Shown: piece by piece, positions 7,094 to 15,067 of the stretch
Layout: every line of letters begins with the position of its first letter
Numbering within the stretch: the first letter of the stretch is position 1
Source of the DNA: Gordonia malaquae NBRC 108250
GTDB lineage: Bacteria; Actinomycetota; Actinomycetes; Mycobacteriales; Mycobacteriaceae
Direction: 5' to 3'
DNA length: 38,448 nt
Assembly (NCBI RefSeq): GCF_000344135.1
Contig: NZ_BAOP01000042.1
Span: 1 to 38,448 of the forward strand
Program-made: the position numbers and the translations under genes
The notes under the pieces: model-generated
The model's input: only the letters and a program-made list of their open reading frames with translations
What the model was told of the DNA's origin: nothing
Databases searched by the model: none

Positions 7094-7546
7094 TCAGCCC
7101 GCGTCGATGACCGCCTTCAGGTTCTCTGCCCACGCCTCGGCGGCCTTCGCGGGCTTCTCCGCGCTCGACGCGTCATGTCGGTAGTGCTCGCCGACCTCGA
7201 CAGCGCCGAGTGCGACCAACTTCTCGGCCATGATCTCGCCACCCCGGTTGAACGTGTCGTCGTACACGGTGTCTCCGAGGCCGAACACCGAGAAGCGCAT
7301 CCCGGCGAGATCAGGCTTGTCTTCATCGAGCTCGTCGGCGAACGGGAGCGCGCTCGACGGCAGTTCGCCTTCGCCGTACGTCGAGCAGACGACGACGAGG
7401 AAGTCTGCGGGATCGAGATCCTCCGCCGAGTACTCGGCCATGTCGTAGATCGCCGGATCGTGGTCGGCGGCCAGTACGTCAGCGATCGCGTCGGCGACGA
7501 GTTCGCCGGTACCGGTCTCGGTGCCGTAGAGGATGACAGCTGCCAT
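7094..7546 (-). CDS. Flavodoxin (MioC-like short-chain FMN protein)
   Basis: The 150-residue acidic protein binds FMN and should act as a soluble single-electron carrier. The phosphate loop is YGTETGTGE (residues 7-15), the two isoalloxazine-flanking loops are STYGEGELP near 55 and FGLGDTVYDDTFNRGG near 89. Length and the TETGTGE loop resemble MioC and the FMN domain of sulfite reductase. It is monocistronic with a good ribosome binding site (AGGAGAT) before the ATG, in contrast to many neighbours. Its redox partner is not evident locally. Confidence 0.88.
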   Translation of the reverse strand: MAAVILYGTETGTGELVADAIADVLAADHDPAIYDMAEYSAEDLDPADFLVVVCSTYGEGELPSSALPFADELDEDKPDLAGMRFSVFGLGDTVYDDTFNRGGEIMAEKLVALGAVEVGEHYRHDASSAEKPAKAAEAWAENLKAVIDAG

Positions 7547-7652
7547 GGTCGGGATCTCCTGGAGTTGGTGGGGAACGACGCAGAATACGGTAGCGTAACC
7601 AACCCTCTCGGTCGAATCCCCGACCTGGGACTTTAGCCCCGGGCTGTGGGCG

Positions 7653-8171
7653 TCAGTTGAGCTTCCAGTGGTCGTTCTCGGGCTTGTCGGTCACGAAGTA
7701 GGTGACGCGCCCGGTCTGGCCGGTGTCGTCGGTCGCTTCGCAGTCGAACTGGGAGTTCGTGGGTTGCGCCTTCACTCCGGTGCCGCACTCAACAGTCACC
7801 GGGCCGACCTTCTCGCTCACGGACGACGTCAGTTCCTTCGACATGATCGGCAGCGAGACGAGACGGTCCAACGTGACGTATTTGACGTCTCCCGAGTCGC
7901 TGGTGACGGTGACCTCGACGCGAACGTCGGCTTCTGACACCTTCGCGATGCACTGGAATGTGGAGTCGACGGCTGGGTCGTCCCCGGGGTCGTCACACGT
8001 GATCGAGTCGACTTTCTGGCCGAATGTCGTGTACTGCGCGTCCAGCGTCTTGGTGATCTCGCTCTTCAGTTTGTCCTGGTCGATAGTCGATCCTCCGACG
8101 GACACGCTGCACGAGACGATGAATGGCGCGGCGACCAGCGCCGACAGGGCGAGAGCTCGCATCTTGTTCAT
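7653..8171 (-). CDS. DUF4333 lipoprotein with two tandem domains
   Basis: The 172-residue protein has a short signal peptide ending FIVSC, so Cys21 is the likely lipidated residue. Two copies of a DUF4333-like unit follow, each with a Cys pair: one around SITCDDP and TFQCIAKV, the second around VTVECGTG and SQFDCEATD, each leading into a V-rich beta strand. DUF4333 proteins are exported actinobacterial proteins without a known function. The ATG at 8171 lies six bases after TACCGT; the next in-frame Met is three codons later. Confidence 0.75.
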   Translation of the reverse strand: MNKMRALALSALVAAPFIVSCSVSVGGSTIDQDKLKSEITKTLDAQYTTFGQKVDSITCDDPGDDPAVDSTFQCIAKVSEADVRVEVTVTSDSGDVKYVTLDRLVSLPIMSKELTSSVSEKVGPVTVECGTGVKAQPTNSQFDCEATDDTGQTGRVTYFVTDKPENDHWKLN

Positions 8172-8177
8172 ACGTCG

Positions 8178-8183
8178 ACGGTA
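8178..8183 (-). promoter_or_regulatory. Leaderless -10 element of the DUF4333 gene
   Basis: TACCGT on the minus strand, six bases before the ATG at 8171. Confidence 0.5.
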
Positions 8184-8279
8184 GAAGTCCCGGAGCGCAG
8201 CCGGGCTGCTATCCGCGAAAGCATCACCTGATCGAACGACGCCCTCACTTCCGGTCCGAGCCGAGTGACGCGGTGCCGC

Positions 8280-8311
8280 TTTTCAGAGGCTAAGCTGAGA
8301 TTCCCTATAAA
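8280..8311 (+). promoter_or_regulatory. Promoter of the SHOCT membrane protein gene
   Basis: TTTTCA at 8280-8285 and TATAAA at 8306-8311. The ATG at 8311 lies inside the -10, so transcription would start after it. AAAGG at 8315-8319 is correctly spaced for the GTG at 8329. Confidence 0.4.
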
Positions 8312-8328
8312 TGGAAAGGTGCACGGAA

Positions 8329-8718
8329 GTGGACTGGAGTTCGTTCTGGGGTGTGCTGTGGTACACCATCTTGGTTTTTGCATTCGTCGCTTACCTGATC
8401 GTTCTGTTCCAGGTTCTGACCGACCTGTTCCGCGACCACACGCTGAGTGCCGGCTACAAGGTCCTGTGGATCATCGGCCTGGTCGTCCTGCCGTACCTGA
8501 CGGCGTTCGTGTACGTGATCGCACGCGGCAAGGGGATGACCGAGCGCAGCCGTGCGACGGCCGTCGCCGTCGACCGCGCGAATCAGGAGTACATCCGCAA
8601 CGCCGCAGGCAAGGCGTCGCCTGCCGAGCAGATCGCGACTGCGAAGTCGCTGCTCGATGCGGGCGTCGTCTCGCAGGAGGAGTACGAGTCGCTCAAGGCG
8701 AAGGCTCTCGCGTCCTGA
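8329..8718 (+). CDS. Membrane protein with PLDc_N-like segments and C-terminal SHOCT domain
   Basis: The 129-residue product has two transmembrane helices (about residues 6-26 and 42-64) with a short loop, as in the phospholipase-D-nuclease N-terminal family. It ends in a SHOCT motif (SPAEQIATAKSLLDAGVVSQ and following), a short oligomerisation segment. No catalytic residue is present; such proteins are usually uncharacterised. GTG at 8329 is chosen over ATG 8311 because of the promoter position and the ribosome binding site AAAGG nine bases upstream. Confidence 0.75.
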   Translation: MDWSSFWGVLWYTILVFAFVAYLIVLFQVLTDLFRDHTLSAGYKVLWIIGLVVLPYLTAFVYVIARGKGMTERSRATAVAVDRANQEYIRNAAGKASPAEQIATAKSLLDAGVVSQEEYESLKAKALAS

Positions 8719-8737
8719 TCTGAGAATCTTCTCGCAC

Positions 8738-8772
8738 GAACGGCGATTCCCGCACTGCGGGGATCGCCGTTC
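8738..8772 (+). terminator. Strong terminator hairpin
   Basis: GAACGGCGAT (8738-8747) pairs with ATCGCCGTTC (8763-8772), and CCCGC (8749-8753) with GCGGG (8757-8761), joined by a T-G pair: a 16-bp stem with a three-base loop 20 bases after the SHOCT gene stop. Confidence 0.75.
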
Positions 8773-8886
8773 TGCATTCGCCGGGCGCGTCGTTCAACCA
8801 CATGTCGCGCAACGTCCGACAGGCGGCGGGGACGGCTAGTCTTGACCCATCGACTCACATACCTGGGCTCGTGGGAGGGGACGGCA

Positions 8887-9759
8887 TTGGCGACGCGAAT
8901 CGACAGCTGGATATGGGCGATCCGGCTGACGAAGACTCGTTCGGCCGCAGGTGCGGCGTGCCGCGCAGGCCATGTGCGTTTGAACGGTGCAACTGCTAAG
9001 CCGTCGGCGCAGGTTGCCATCGGCGACCGCGTGACGTACCGCGCAGGAGGGCGCGAACGGATCGTCGAGGTGACCGGCCTGATCAGTAAGAGGGTCTCCG
9101 CGCCTCTCGCAGCCGAGAATTACATCGATCACAGCCCGCCGCCGCCCCCGAAGGAAGTGATCGCGGCCGTTCCGCGTCGTGACGCTGGCGCAGGCAGGCC
9201 GACCAAGCGGGAGCGCCGTCAACTCGATCAGTTCCGCACGGGGACGTTCCTCGCCGTCGTCGCCGCGGTCTGCGCACTGGTGTTGAGCGCCTGCAGCAGC
9301 GACTCGTCGTCCGGTGCCGAGAGCACTCCGGAGCCGAAGACCGGAACGGGGCCCGATTTCGACCGCTGCGGCGGCCTGACAACGGAAGACGTCGTCCGGC
9401 TGACCACCGTGCAAGGCTTGAAACTCCATGTGGAGAACCCGTCGACCTGTGAATGGCGGATCGACTCGACGCGCAATCCGACGGTTTCGTTCAATTGGTA
9501 CCGAGGATCGCCGATCGGCCGTGAACGCGGTACCGAGCAGTTGTCGCGTGACCTGACCCAGGACATCACGATCGCGGGGCAGTCCGGGTTCATCGCGCAC
9601 TCGGGCAGTATCTGCGAGATCGGGATCGGCTGGGAAGCCGACTTCATCGAGATATCCTTCGCCGGTCCGTCGGCGAACGGCCAGTCCATCCTGCCGTCGG
9701 ACAAGGTGTGCGAGGGGACCAAGGCGCTCGCCACCTTTGTCGTGAAGGGGGCGCAATGA
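8887..9759 (+). CDS. In-frame fusion of an S4-domain RNA-binding protein and a DUF3558 lipoprotein
   Basis: The single 290-codon frame encodes two normally separate proteins. Residues 1-116 are an HSP15-like S4 RNA-binding protein: ATRIDSWIWAIRLTKTRSAA, RAGHVRLNG, VAIGDRVTYR, then a basic tail GRPTKRERRQLDQF. From residue 117 it continues as a textbook lipoprotein: RTGTFLAVVAAVCALVLSAC, with lipobox LSAC and Cys136, a Ser/Asp linker and a DUF3558 domain with paired cysteines. No ATG, GTG or TTG lies at the expected start of the lipoprotein part in this frame. The nearest upstream in-frame candidate is GTG at codon 91. The TTG start at 8887 has a strong ribosome binding site (GGGAGGGG, 8873-8880). 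The fusion may be a small deletion, a sequencing error, or real with internal initiation or cleavage. It overlaps the next gene by four bases. Confidence 0.75.
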   Translation: MATRIDSWIWAIRLTKTRSAAGAACRAGHVRLNGATAKPSAQVAIGDRVTYRAGGRERIVEVTGLISKRVSAPLAAENYIDHSPPPPPKEVIAAVPRRDAGAGRPTKRERRQLDQFRTGTFLAVVAAVCALVLSACSSDSSSGAESTPEPKTGTGPDFDRCGGLTTEDVVRLTTVQGLKLHVENPSTCEWRIDSTRNPTVSFNWYRGSPIGRERGTEQLSRDLTQDITIAGQSGFIAHSGSICEIGIGWEADFIEISFAGPSANGQSILPSDKVCEGTKALATFVVKGAQ

Positions 9760-10310
9760 CAAGCACACTGCGGCGGGCGACCGCAGCCGCGGCGCTGGCG
9801 ATCGCGACAGTTCTCGGGGCGGCCTCGTGCACGGTCGAGGGAACGCCGGTCCGGCCCGGTCGTGACGTCGGAACCGACACCGGTCGTGTCGACACCGACA
9901 AGTTCGAGAGGCTCCTCGAAGAATGCGACATCCTGTCCGCGGTGCAGATCGGGAAAGCAGTCGGAGGAGGCATCGCGCAACCAGGCTTCTACGGCGCCAA
10001 CTGCCGGTGGCTGGTCGCGTCGAAGAGCGGCGTCGTGAACGTGATGTTCAACTGGTTCGAGTGGGGCTCCTTCGCTCAGGAGAAGGACACTGCAAAACGG
10101 CTCGACTTCACCACCGAGAACATCCAGGTCCGAAGCACCGCCGCATTCACCGCTCGCGATCCGAAACGTCCGGGCGTCTGCGGAGTGACGGCGAAGGCTC
10201 CGAGCAGCGGCGTCTACACCTGGTGGGTTGAGCCCGAAGGCGCGCCGTCCGGCGACGCTTGTGCGGCCCCGATCAAGCTGATGGAGCTCATCCTCAGCGG
10301 TGCGTACTGA
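9756..10310 (+). CDS. DUF3558 family lipoprotein
   Basis: The 184-residue exported protein has a signal peptide with lipobox AASC near residue 25, then a DUF3558 domain with four cysteines (EECDIL, ANCRWL, GVCGV, DACAAP). It is a tandem paralogue of the lipoprotein half of the preceding gene: both keep the two-Cys head followed by FNW(Y/F) and a GS turn. DUF3558 lipoproteins are widespread in actinobacteria and their role is unknown. The start overlaps the upstream stop (ATGA), so the pair is cotranslated. Confidence 0.8.
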   Translation: MTSTLRRATAAAALAIATVLGAASCTVEGTPVRPGRDVGTDTGRVDTDKFERLLEECDILSAVQIGKAVGGGIAQPGFYGANCRWLVASKSGVVNVMFNWFEWGSFAQEKDTAKRLDFTTENIQVRSTAAFTARDPKRPGVCGVTAKAPSSGVYTWWVEPEGAPSGDACAAPIKLMELILSGAY

Positions 10311-10313
10311 CCT

Positions 10314-10450
10314 TTCGACTCGCAAGCTCGCTCAAGGAGCAGGGGAACTCCGTGGCGCTTTACTGCTCGTTGAGCGAGCGAAGCGAGTCGAAGCGTCGTC
10401 GCGCGGATGTGTACGGCAACCCGCTTCGACTCAACTGCAGGGAGCAGGGG
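10314..10450. repeat. Dispersed palindromic repeat cluster
   Basis: At least three units lie between converging genes: TTTCGACTCGCAAGCTCGCTC at the left, the inverted TGAGCGAGCGAAGCGAGTCG in the middle (about 10374-10393), and GCTTCGACTCAACTGCAGGG at the right. The right-hand unit runs into the 3' codons of the thioesterase gene. Confidence 0.6.
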
Positions 10451-11267
10451 CGGTCGGGATCTTTGCGACTGAGACTGCGGCGGCGGTCACCAGAGAGCCG
10501 TCGTCGGCGGGGATCAGCAGCCACATCAGAAGGCAGTCGCCGTCGCGGGTCCGGCGGACCGTGATCGGTGTGCCGGGTGTGACGGGCCGCAGGTATTCGA
10601 TGACCGCACGGTGCGGGCCGTCGAGCAGATCGGGGTGATCGACGAGTTCGTCCTCGACCGCTTCGAAGTACGCGGCGTTGTTGAGATGGCGAAACGGATC
10701 GAAGTCGGTGATCCGCAAGACGTGTTCACGATCGGGGAGTGCGACCTCAGACGCCTCCGGCGCCACACCTGGATTCATCGCCTTCCATCGGAGACGGTGC
10801 TCGTCGGTCATCGCCGTCAGCGTCGTCATCGCGGTGTCGCTGATCCGGGCCGGCATGCCCGACTCGGTCATGTTGATCCAGAACGCGTTCGTCTCGATGT
10901 GCCCGTTCGGACGGGGATCGGGATTGAAGCGGTTGGTCTGCGACGTCCCGCGGATGCTCACTCGCATATCGGTCCACCGGGTCGACAGTGCGCCGCACCA
11001 GCGTTCCACTTCGAAGTCGGACGGCCAGGTCAGCGGCTCGATCACGTCGATGACAGTGCGGCGGATGATCCAGAAGGGGTCCGTGTCCGCGAAGTCGGTG
11101 ATCGCGATGTTGTCGTTCGCGACGTCCTGCAGGTAGCGGGCGACGCCATCGAGCCGGACACGCATCTCCTGATCGATGTCGCCGGTTCGGACCCGGTAGT
11201 CGGCGGCGTAGAACTGCGCGCCGTCCTTGCGGACCGTCATCGGCTCGTACTCGTATGGTGTGCTCAC
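10431..11267 (-). CDS. Acyl-ACP thioesterase (double hotdog)
   Basis: The 278-residue protein matches the acyl-ACP thioesterase family (FatA/FatB-like), which releases fatty acids from acyl carrier protein or related thioesters. The first hotdog domain includes YRVRTGDIDQEMRVRLDGVARYL and WCGALSTRWTDMR. The second has the diagnostic FDPFRHLNNAAYFEAVEDEL near residue 195, with the catalytic Asn/His/Glu type residues. The start is GTG at 11267 with GAGGGGA upstream. The last residues, TAPAPCS, are encoded by sequence of the dispersed repeat type, so the C-terminus seems to have been replaced or extended by a repeat. It is divergent from fprB. Confidence 0.85.
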   Translation of the reverse strand: MSTPYEYEPMTVRKDGAQFYAADYRVRTGDIDQEMRVRLDGVARYLQDVANDNIAITDFADTDPFWIIRRTVIDVIEPLTWPSDFEVERWCGALSTRWTDMRVSIRGTSQTNRFNPDPRPNGHIETNAFWINMTESGMPARISDTAMTTLTAMTDEHRLRWKAMNPGVAPEASEVALPDREHVLRITDFDPFRHLNNAAYFEAVEDELVDHPDLLDGPHRAVIEYLRPVTPGTPITVRRTRDGDCLLMWLLIPADDGSLVTAAAVSVAKIPTAPAPCS

Positions 11268-11351
11268 TGGCCGGGTCCCCTCGTGTCGCGGGCGGGCGTG
11301 TGACGGTGGTCCCTCTACCGGTGGGCGGCTAGGCTAGGCTCAAGGCAAAAC

Positions 11352-11365
11352 TAGAACACGTTCAC
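11352..11365. promoter_or_regulatory. Near-consensus KstR-like operator upstream of fprB
   Basis: TAGAACACGTTCAC matches every fixed position of TnnAACnnGTTnnA except the final A. It lies 39 bases before the fprB ATG and 85 bases from the divergent thioesterase start, so it could control either gene. Confidence 0.4.
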
Positions 11366-11403
11366 CTGTGGCTTGCAGCTACCCGGCCGACGGAGGAAGA
11401 CCG

Positions 11404-13071
11404 ATGGCGCACGTAATCACCCGCCCCTGCTGTAATGACGGTACCTGCGTAGCAGTCTGCCCGGTCAACTGCATTCATCCGACGCCGGACGAACCGGACT
11501 TCCTCACTGCGGAGATGCTCTACATCGACCCGGACACGTGCATCGACTGCGGCGCATGTGTGGACGAATGCCCCGTGAACGCGATCTTCCCCGACGATCA
11601 GCTCGAAGCAAAAGACGAGCCGTACCTGCAGATCAACGCCGACTACTACAAAGACCACGACGTCGAGGGCGGTCTTGTCCGGCATCCGAAGCCTCCGCAG
11701 TTGCCAGAAGGTCAGGAACTGCGCGTCGCGATCGTCGGCGCCGGCCCCGCAGCGTTCTACGCCGCGGAGGAACTGGTCAAGAAGCGCCAGATCCACGTCG
11801 ACATGTTCGATCGCCTGCCCACCCCGTACGGTCTCGTCCGGGCCGGTGTCGCGCCGGACCATGCGAAGACCAAGGGTGTCGAATCGACATTCGGCACAGT
11901 GGAGAAGAAGCGGAACTTCACCTACCACCTCAACGTCGAGGTCGGCACGCACATCACCGGCGACGAGCTCCGCGAGCGCTACGGCGCGGTCCTGTACGCG
12001 GTCGGAGCACCGCACGATCGTCGTCTGGGCATCGAAGGCGAGTACCTCGACGGATCGATCGCGGCCACCGACTTCGTCGCCTGGTACAACGGTCACCCCG
12101 ACTACACGGACCACACGTTCGACCTCTCGGCCGAACGGGCCGTCGTGATCGGGAACGGCAACGTCGCGCTCGACGTCGCGCGCATCCTCGTCAGTGACCC
12201 GGACCAGTTGGCTCGCACCGACATCGCCGACCACGCACTCGAGGCACTGCGCGCCTCGTCGGTCCGGGAAGTCGTCGTCATGGGGCGCCGCGGCATCGAA
12301 CACGGCGCATTCACCAACAGCGAGTTCCTGTCGTTGACCGAACTCGACGGCGTCGACATCGTCATGCCGGACCAGCTGGTCCTGTCCGACGAAGCCGCGG
12401 CCGCCGAAGCCGACGGGTCGCTCGACTCGGTGATCGCCACGAAGGTGCGCCTGGCTCGCGAGTTCGCCGACCGACCCCGCGGTGGCGACCGCCGCATCGT
12501 CTTCGAGTTCCTCACCTCGCCGACGTCGATCGTCGGCTCCGACGGCGTCGAGAAGGTCGCATTCGTGCGCAACCGCTACATCGGCGACGGCAAGATCGAG
12601 GCCACGGACGAGACCGGCGAGATCGATGCCGGGATGGTGGTCCGTTCGGTCGGCTACCGAGGACGACCGGTCCCCGGACTGCCGTTCGACGACGACCGCG
12701 CGGTGGTCCCGAACGCCGACAGCCGCGTGCTCGACGGACCCGACGGCACTGTGGTTCCCGGACTGTACGTCGCGGGCTGGATCAAGCGCGGCCCGACGGG
12801 CGGCATCGGCCGTAACCGGTACTGCGGCGAGGAGGCGGCGAAAGCGATCATCGCCGACTTCGCCGACGGGACCGTCGCCAACCCGGACCTCGACGCGTCC
12901 GATGTGATCGAACTCGTCACCTCGCGGGGTGCGCATCGTGTCGACCTCGACGGATGGAAGGCCATCGACGCCGTCGAACGTGACGCCGGCAAGCAGGCGG
13001 GCCGTCGACGGGTGAAACTGGTGACCGTGGGAGCACTCGAAGCCGCGGCGCACGTCTCCGCCGACTCGTGA
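11404..13071 (+). CDS. fprB: Ferredoxin/ferredoxin-NADP reductase FprB
   Basis: The 555-residue protein fuses a bacterial ferredoxin to an adrenodoxin-reductase-like flavoprotein. Residues 1-65 carry cysteines for a seven-iron ferredoxin (PCCNDGTCVAVCP, then CIDCGACVDECP). The FAD site is VAIVGAGPAAFYAAEEL near residue 110, with LPTPYGLVRAGVAPDH after it. The NADPH site is VIGNGNVALDVARIL near 250, and the C-terminal FAD motif is GWIKRGPTGGIGRNR. The order and text closely match what I recall of M. tuberculosis FprB (Rv0886). It should pass electrons from NADPH to ferredoxins, for example the one made next to the P450s at 36338. ATG 11404 has GGAGGAAGA upstream. It leads a four-gene operon. 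Confidence 0.92.
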   Translation: MAHVITRPCCNDGTCVAVCPVNCIHPTPDEPDFLTAEMLYIDPDTCIDCGACVDECPVNAIFPDDQLEAKDEPYLQINADYYKDHDVEGGLVRHPKPPQLPEGQELRVAIVGAGPAAFYAAEELVKKRQIHVDMFDRLPTPYGLVRAGVAPDHAKTKGVESTFGTVEKKRNFTYHLNVEVGTHITGDELRERYGAVLYAVGAPHDRRLGIEGEYLDGSIAATDFVAWYNGHPDYTDHTFDLSAERAVVIGNGNVALDVARILVSDPDQLARTDIADHALEALRASSVREVVVMGRRGIEHGAFTNSEFLSLTELDGVDIVMPDQLVLSDEAAAAEADGSLDSVIATKVRLAREFADRPRGGDRRIVFEFLTSPTSIVGSDGVEKVAFVRNRYIGDGKIEATDETGEIDAGMVVRSVGYRGRPVPGLPFDDDRAVVPNADSRVLDGPDGTVVPGLYVAGWIKRGPTGGIGRNRYCGEEAAKAIIADFADGTVANPDLDASDVIELVTSRGAHRVDLDGWKAIDAVERDAGKQAGRRRVKLVTVGALEAAAHVSADS

Positions 13072-14357
13072 CCGGCGAGCCCGCTCCCAACAGCGACGTC
13101 CTGCGCATCGCGCTCCTGTCGTATCGCAGCAAGCCGCACTGCGGAGGGCAGGGAGTGTACGTCCGGCACCTGTCGCGAGAACTGGCGCTGCTCGGTCACG
13201 ACGTCGAGATCTTCTCCGGTCAGCCGTACCCCGAACTCGATCAGGCGGCGCTCGACGCCGGAGTCACGCTGACGAAAGTGCCGAGCCTCGACCTGTACGG
13301 CGAGCCCGACCCGTTTCGGACGCCGAAGCTGAGGGAGTTCCGCGACTGGATCGACTGGATCGAAGTGGCGGCCATGTGGACCGCGGCGTTCGGCGAACCG
13401 CTCACCTTCAGTCTTCGAGCCGCCCGACTGCTTCGCTCACGACGAGCCGACTTCGACGTCGTGCACGACAATCAGTGCCTCGGTTACGGGCTTCTGTCGG
13501 TCAAACGCGCCGGGTTCCCGCTGGTCGCGACCATTCACCACCCGATCACGCAGGACCGGGCCCTGGCGGTCCGCGCCGCGAAGGGACTGAAGAAGATCAG
13601 TGCATGGCGGTGGCATTCGTTCCTGGCGATGCAGGGCCGCGTCGCGCGTCGGATCCCATCGCTGTTGACGGTCTCGCGCAGCAGTGACCAGGACATCAGG
13701 CACGCCTTCAAGGTCGCCGACGGTGCGATCGCCACGATTCCGCTCGGCGTCGACACCGCAGTGTTCGCGCCCCGAGGCGAGCGAGTTCCCGGCCGGATCG
13801 TGTGCATCGCGAGCGCCGACGCGCCGCTCAAGGGCGTGTCGTTTCTGCTCGAAGCGGTCGCCAAGGTAGCGGCCGAACGGCACGTGGAATTGACCCTGGT
13901 GTCCAGGCTCGACCCGGACGGACCGTCCGCGCGACTCATCGACGATCTGGCGATCACCGACCGAGTGTCCGTGGTGTCGGGCATCGACGACGACGAACTC
14001 GCCGCACTGCTCGCCAGCGCGCAGATCGCGTGCGTGCCGTCGCTGTACGAAGGGTTCTCGTTGCCCGCTGTCGAGCACATGAGCTGCGGCACCCCGTTGG
14101 TCGCCACCCGTGCGGGAGCGATCCCGGAGGTGGTCGGCGAGAACGAAGAGGCCGCGATCCTCGTCGAACCGGGCGACGCGGGAGCGCTCGCTGAGGCGTT
14201 CTCTCGACTGTTGGACGACGCAGACCTGCGTGCACGCCTCGGCGCAGGTGGGCGTGAGCGCGTTCGCGCACAGTTCAGTTGGTCCGCAGTCGCCGCCGCC
14301 ACCGCAGAGCGGTACCGCGCCGCGATCCGATCCACGCAGGGAGAATTGCCATGCTGA
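13068..14357 (+). CDS. GT4-family glycosyltransferase
   Basis: The 429-residue protein is a GT-B fold retaining glycosyltransferase. The N-terminal acceptor domain contains GGQGVYVRHLSRELALLGHDVEI; the C-terminal donor domain holds PLGVDTAVFAP, the EX7E motif EGFSLPAVE and CGTPLVATRAGAIPEVV. The donor sugar nucleotide cannot be deduced. It begins at a GTG overlapping the fprB stop (GTGA, 13068-13071) and its last seven bases overlap the methyltransferase gene, so it is tightly coupled to both. Cytoplasmic or membrane-peripheral, without a signal peptide. Confidence 0.88.
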   Translation: MTGEPAPNSDVLRIALLSYRSKPHCGGQGVYVRHLSRELALLGHDVEIFSGQPYPELDQAALDAGVTLTKVPSLDLYGEPDPFRTPKLREFRDWIDWIEVAAMWTAAFGEPLTFSLRAARLLRSRRADFDVVHDNQCLGYGLLSVKRAGFPLVATIHHPITQDRALAVRAAKGLKKISAWRWHSFLAMQGRVARRIPSLLTVSRSSDQDIRHAFKVADGAIATIPLGVDTAVFAPRGERVPGRIVCIASADAPLKGVSFLLEAVAKVAAERHVELTLVSRLDPDGPSARLIDDLAITDRVSVVSGIDDDELAALLASAQIACVPSLYEGFSLPAVEHMSCGTPLVATRAGAIPEVVGENEEAAILVEPGDAGALAEAFSRLLDDADLRARLGAGGRERVRAQFSWSAVAAATAERYRAAIRSTQGELPC

Positions 14358-15064
14358 CCGTCGACTTCGATCGACTCAAGGTGGGCCCAGGTGTCCGCGC
14401 CATCGACATCGGTGCAGGGCAGGGGCGTCATTCGTACGAGATGCTGCGACGCGGCGCCGACGTGATCGCGTTCGACCAGAACGAGAAGGACATGTCCGAC
14501 GTCTCGGAGATGTTCGGCGCTCTTGTCGCTGCTGGCGAGGTCCCTGACTCGGGGAACGCGACGACGCAGGTCGGCGACGCGCTCGGCCTTCCGTACGCCG
14601 ACGCGTCGTTCGACGTGGTCCTGATGTCGGAGATCCTCGAGCACATTCCCGACGATGAGGCCGCCATCGCTGAGATGGTCCGCATCCTGAAGCCGGGCGG
14701 CCTGGCGGCCGTGACCGTTCCCCGGTTCTGGCCAGAGAAGATCTGTTGGGCGCTGTCGGACGAGTATCACGAAGTCGAGGGTGGTCACGTCCGGATCTAC
14801 CGGGAGTCCGAGCTCGCCGACAAACTGGCGGCCGCGGGGCTCGAGGTGACGGGCAGCGGGCACGCGCACGCGCTGCACGCGCCGTACTGGTGGCTCAAAT
14901 GTGCCGTCGGAGTGGACAACGACGAGAATCCACTGGTCCGGGGCTATCACAAGATGCTGGTCTGGGACATGATGAGCAAGCCGTGGGTCACCCGCGTCGG
15001 CGAGCAGGTGCTCAATCCGATCGTCGGCAAGTCTGTGGTCATCTACCTGCGCAAACCCGCATAG
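14351..15064 (+). CDS. Class I SAM-dependent methyltransferase
   Basis: The 237-residue protein has the Methyltransf_11 pattern: motif I IDIGAGQGRHSYEM near residues 18-31, an acidic residue ending strand 2 (IAFDQNEKD), DALGLPYADASFDVV near 78-92 and ILKPGG near 117. The C-terminal half has an unusual aromatic stretch (HALHAPYWWLKCAVG) that may shape an acceptor pocket. It starts at an ATG inside the last codons of the glycosyltransferase gene and ends three bases before the next start, so it is part of one operon. The methyl acceptor is unknown; a lipid or glycolipid product of the neighbours is a reasonable guess. Confidence 0.85.
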   Translation: MLTVDFDRLKVGPGVRAIDIGAGQGRHSYEMLRRGADVIAFDQNEKDMSDVSEMFGALVAAGEVPDSGNATTQVGDALGLPYADASFDVVLMSEILEHIPDDEAAIAEMVRILKPGGLAAVTVPRFWPEKICWALSDEYHEVEGGHVRIYRESELADKLAAAGLEVTGSGHAHALHAPYWWLKCAVGVDNDENPLVRGYHKMLVWDMMSKPWVTRVGEQVLNPIVGKSVVIYLRKPA

Positions 15065-15067
15065 GCC

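Noticed and set aside
11330..11340. Possible iron box TAGGCTAGGCT before fprB
   Set aside because: Only the left half resembles the IdeR consensus; the AACCTAA half is missing, so iron control is not supported.
11362..13053. 563-codon open frame on the minus strand
   Set aside because: Antisense to fprB, whose motifs are unambiguous.
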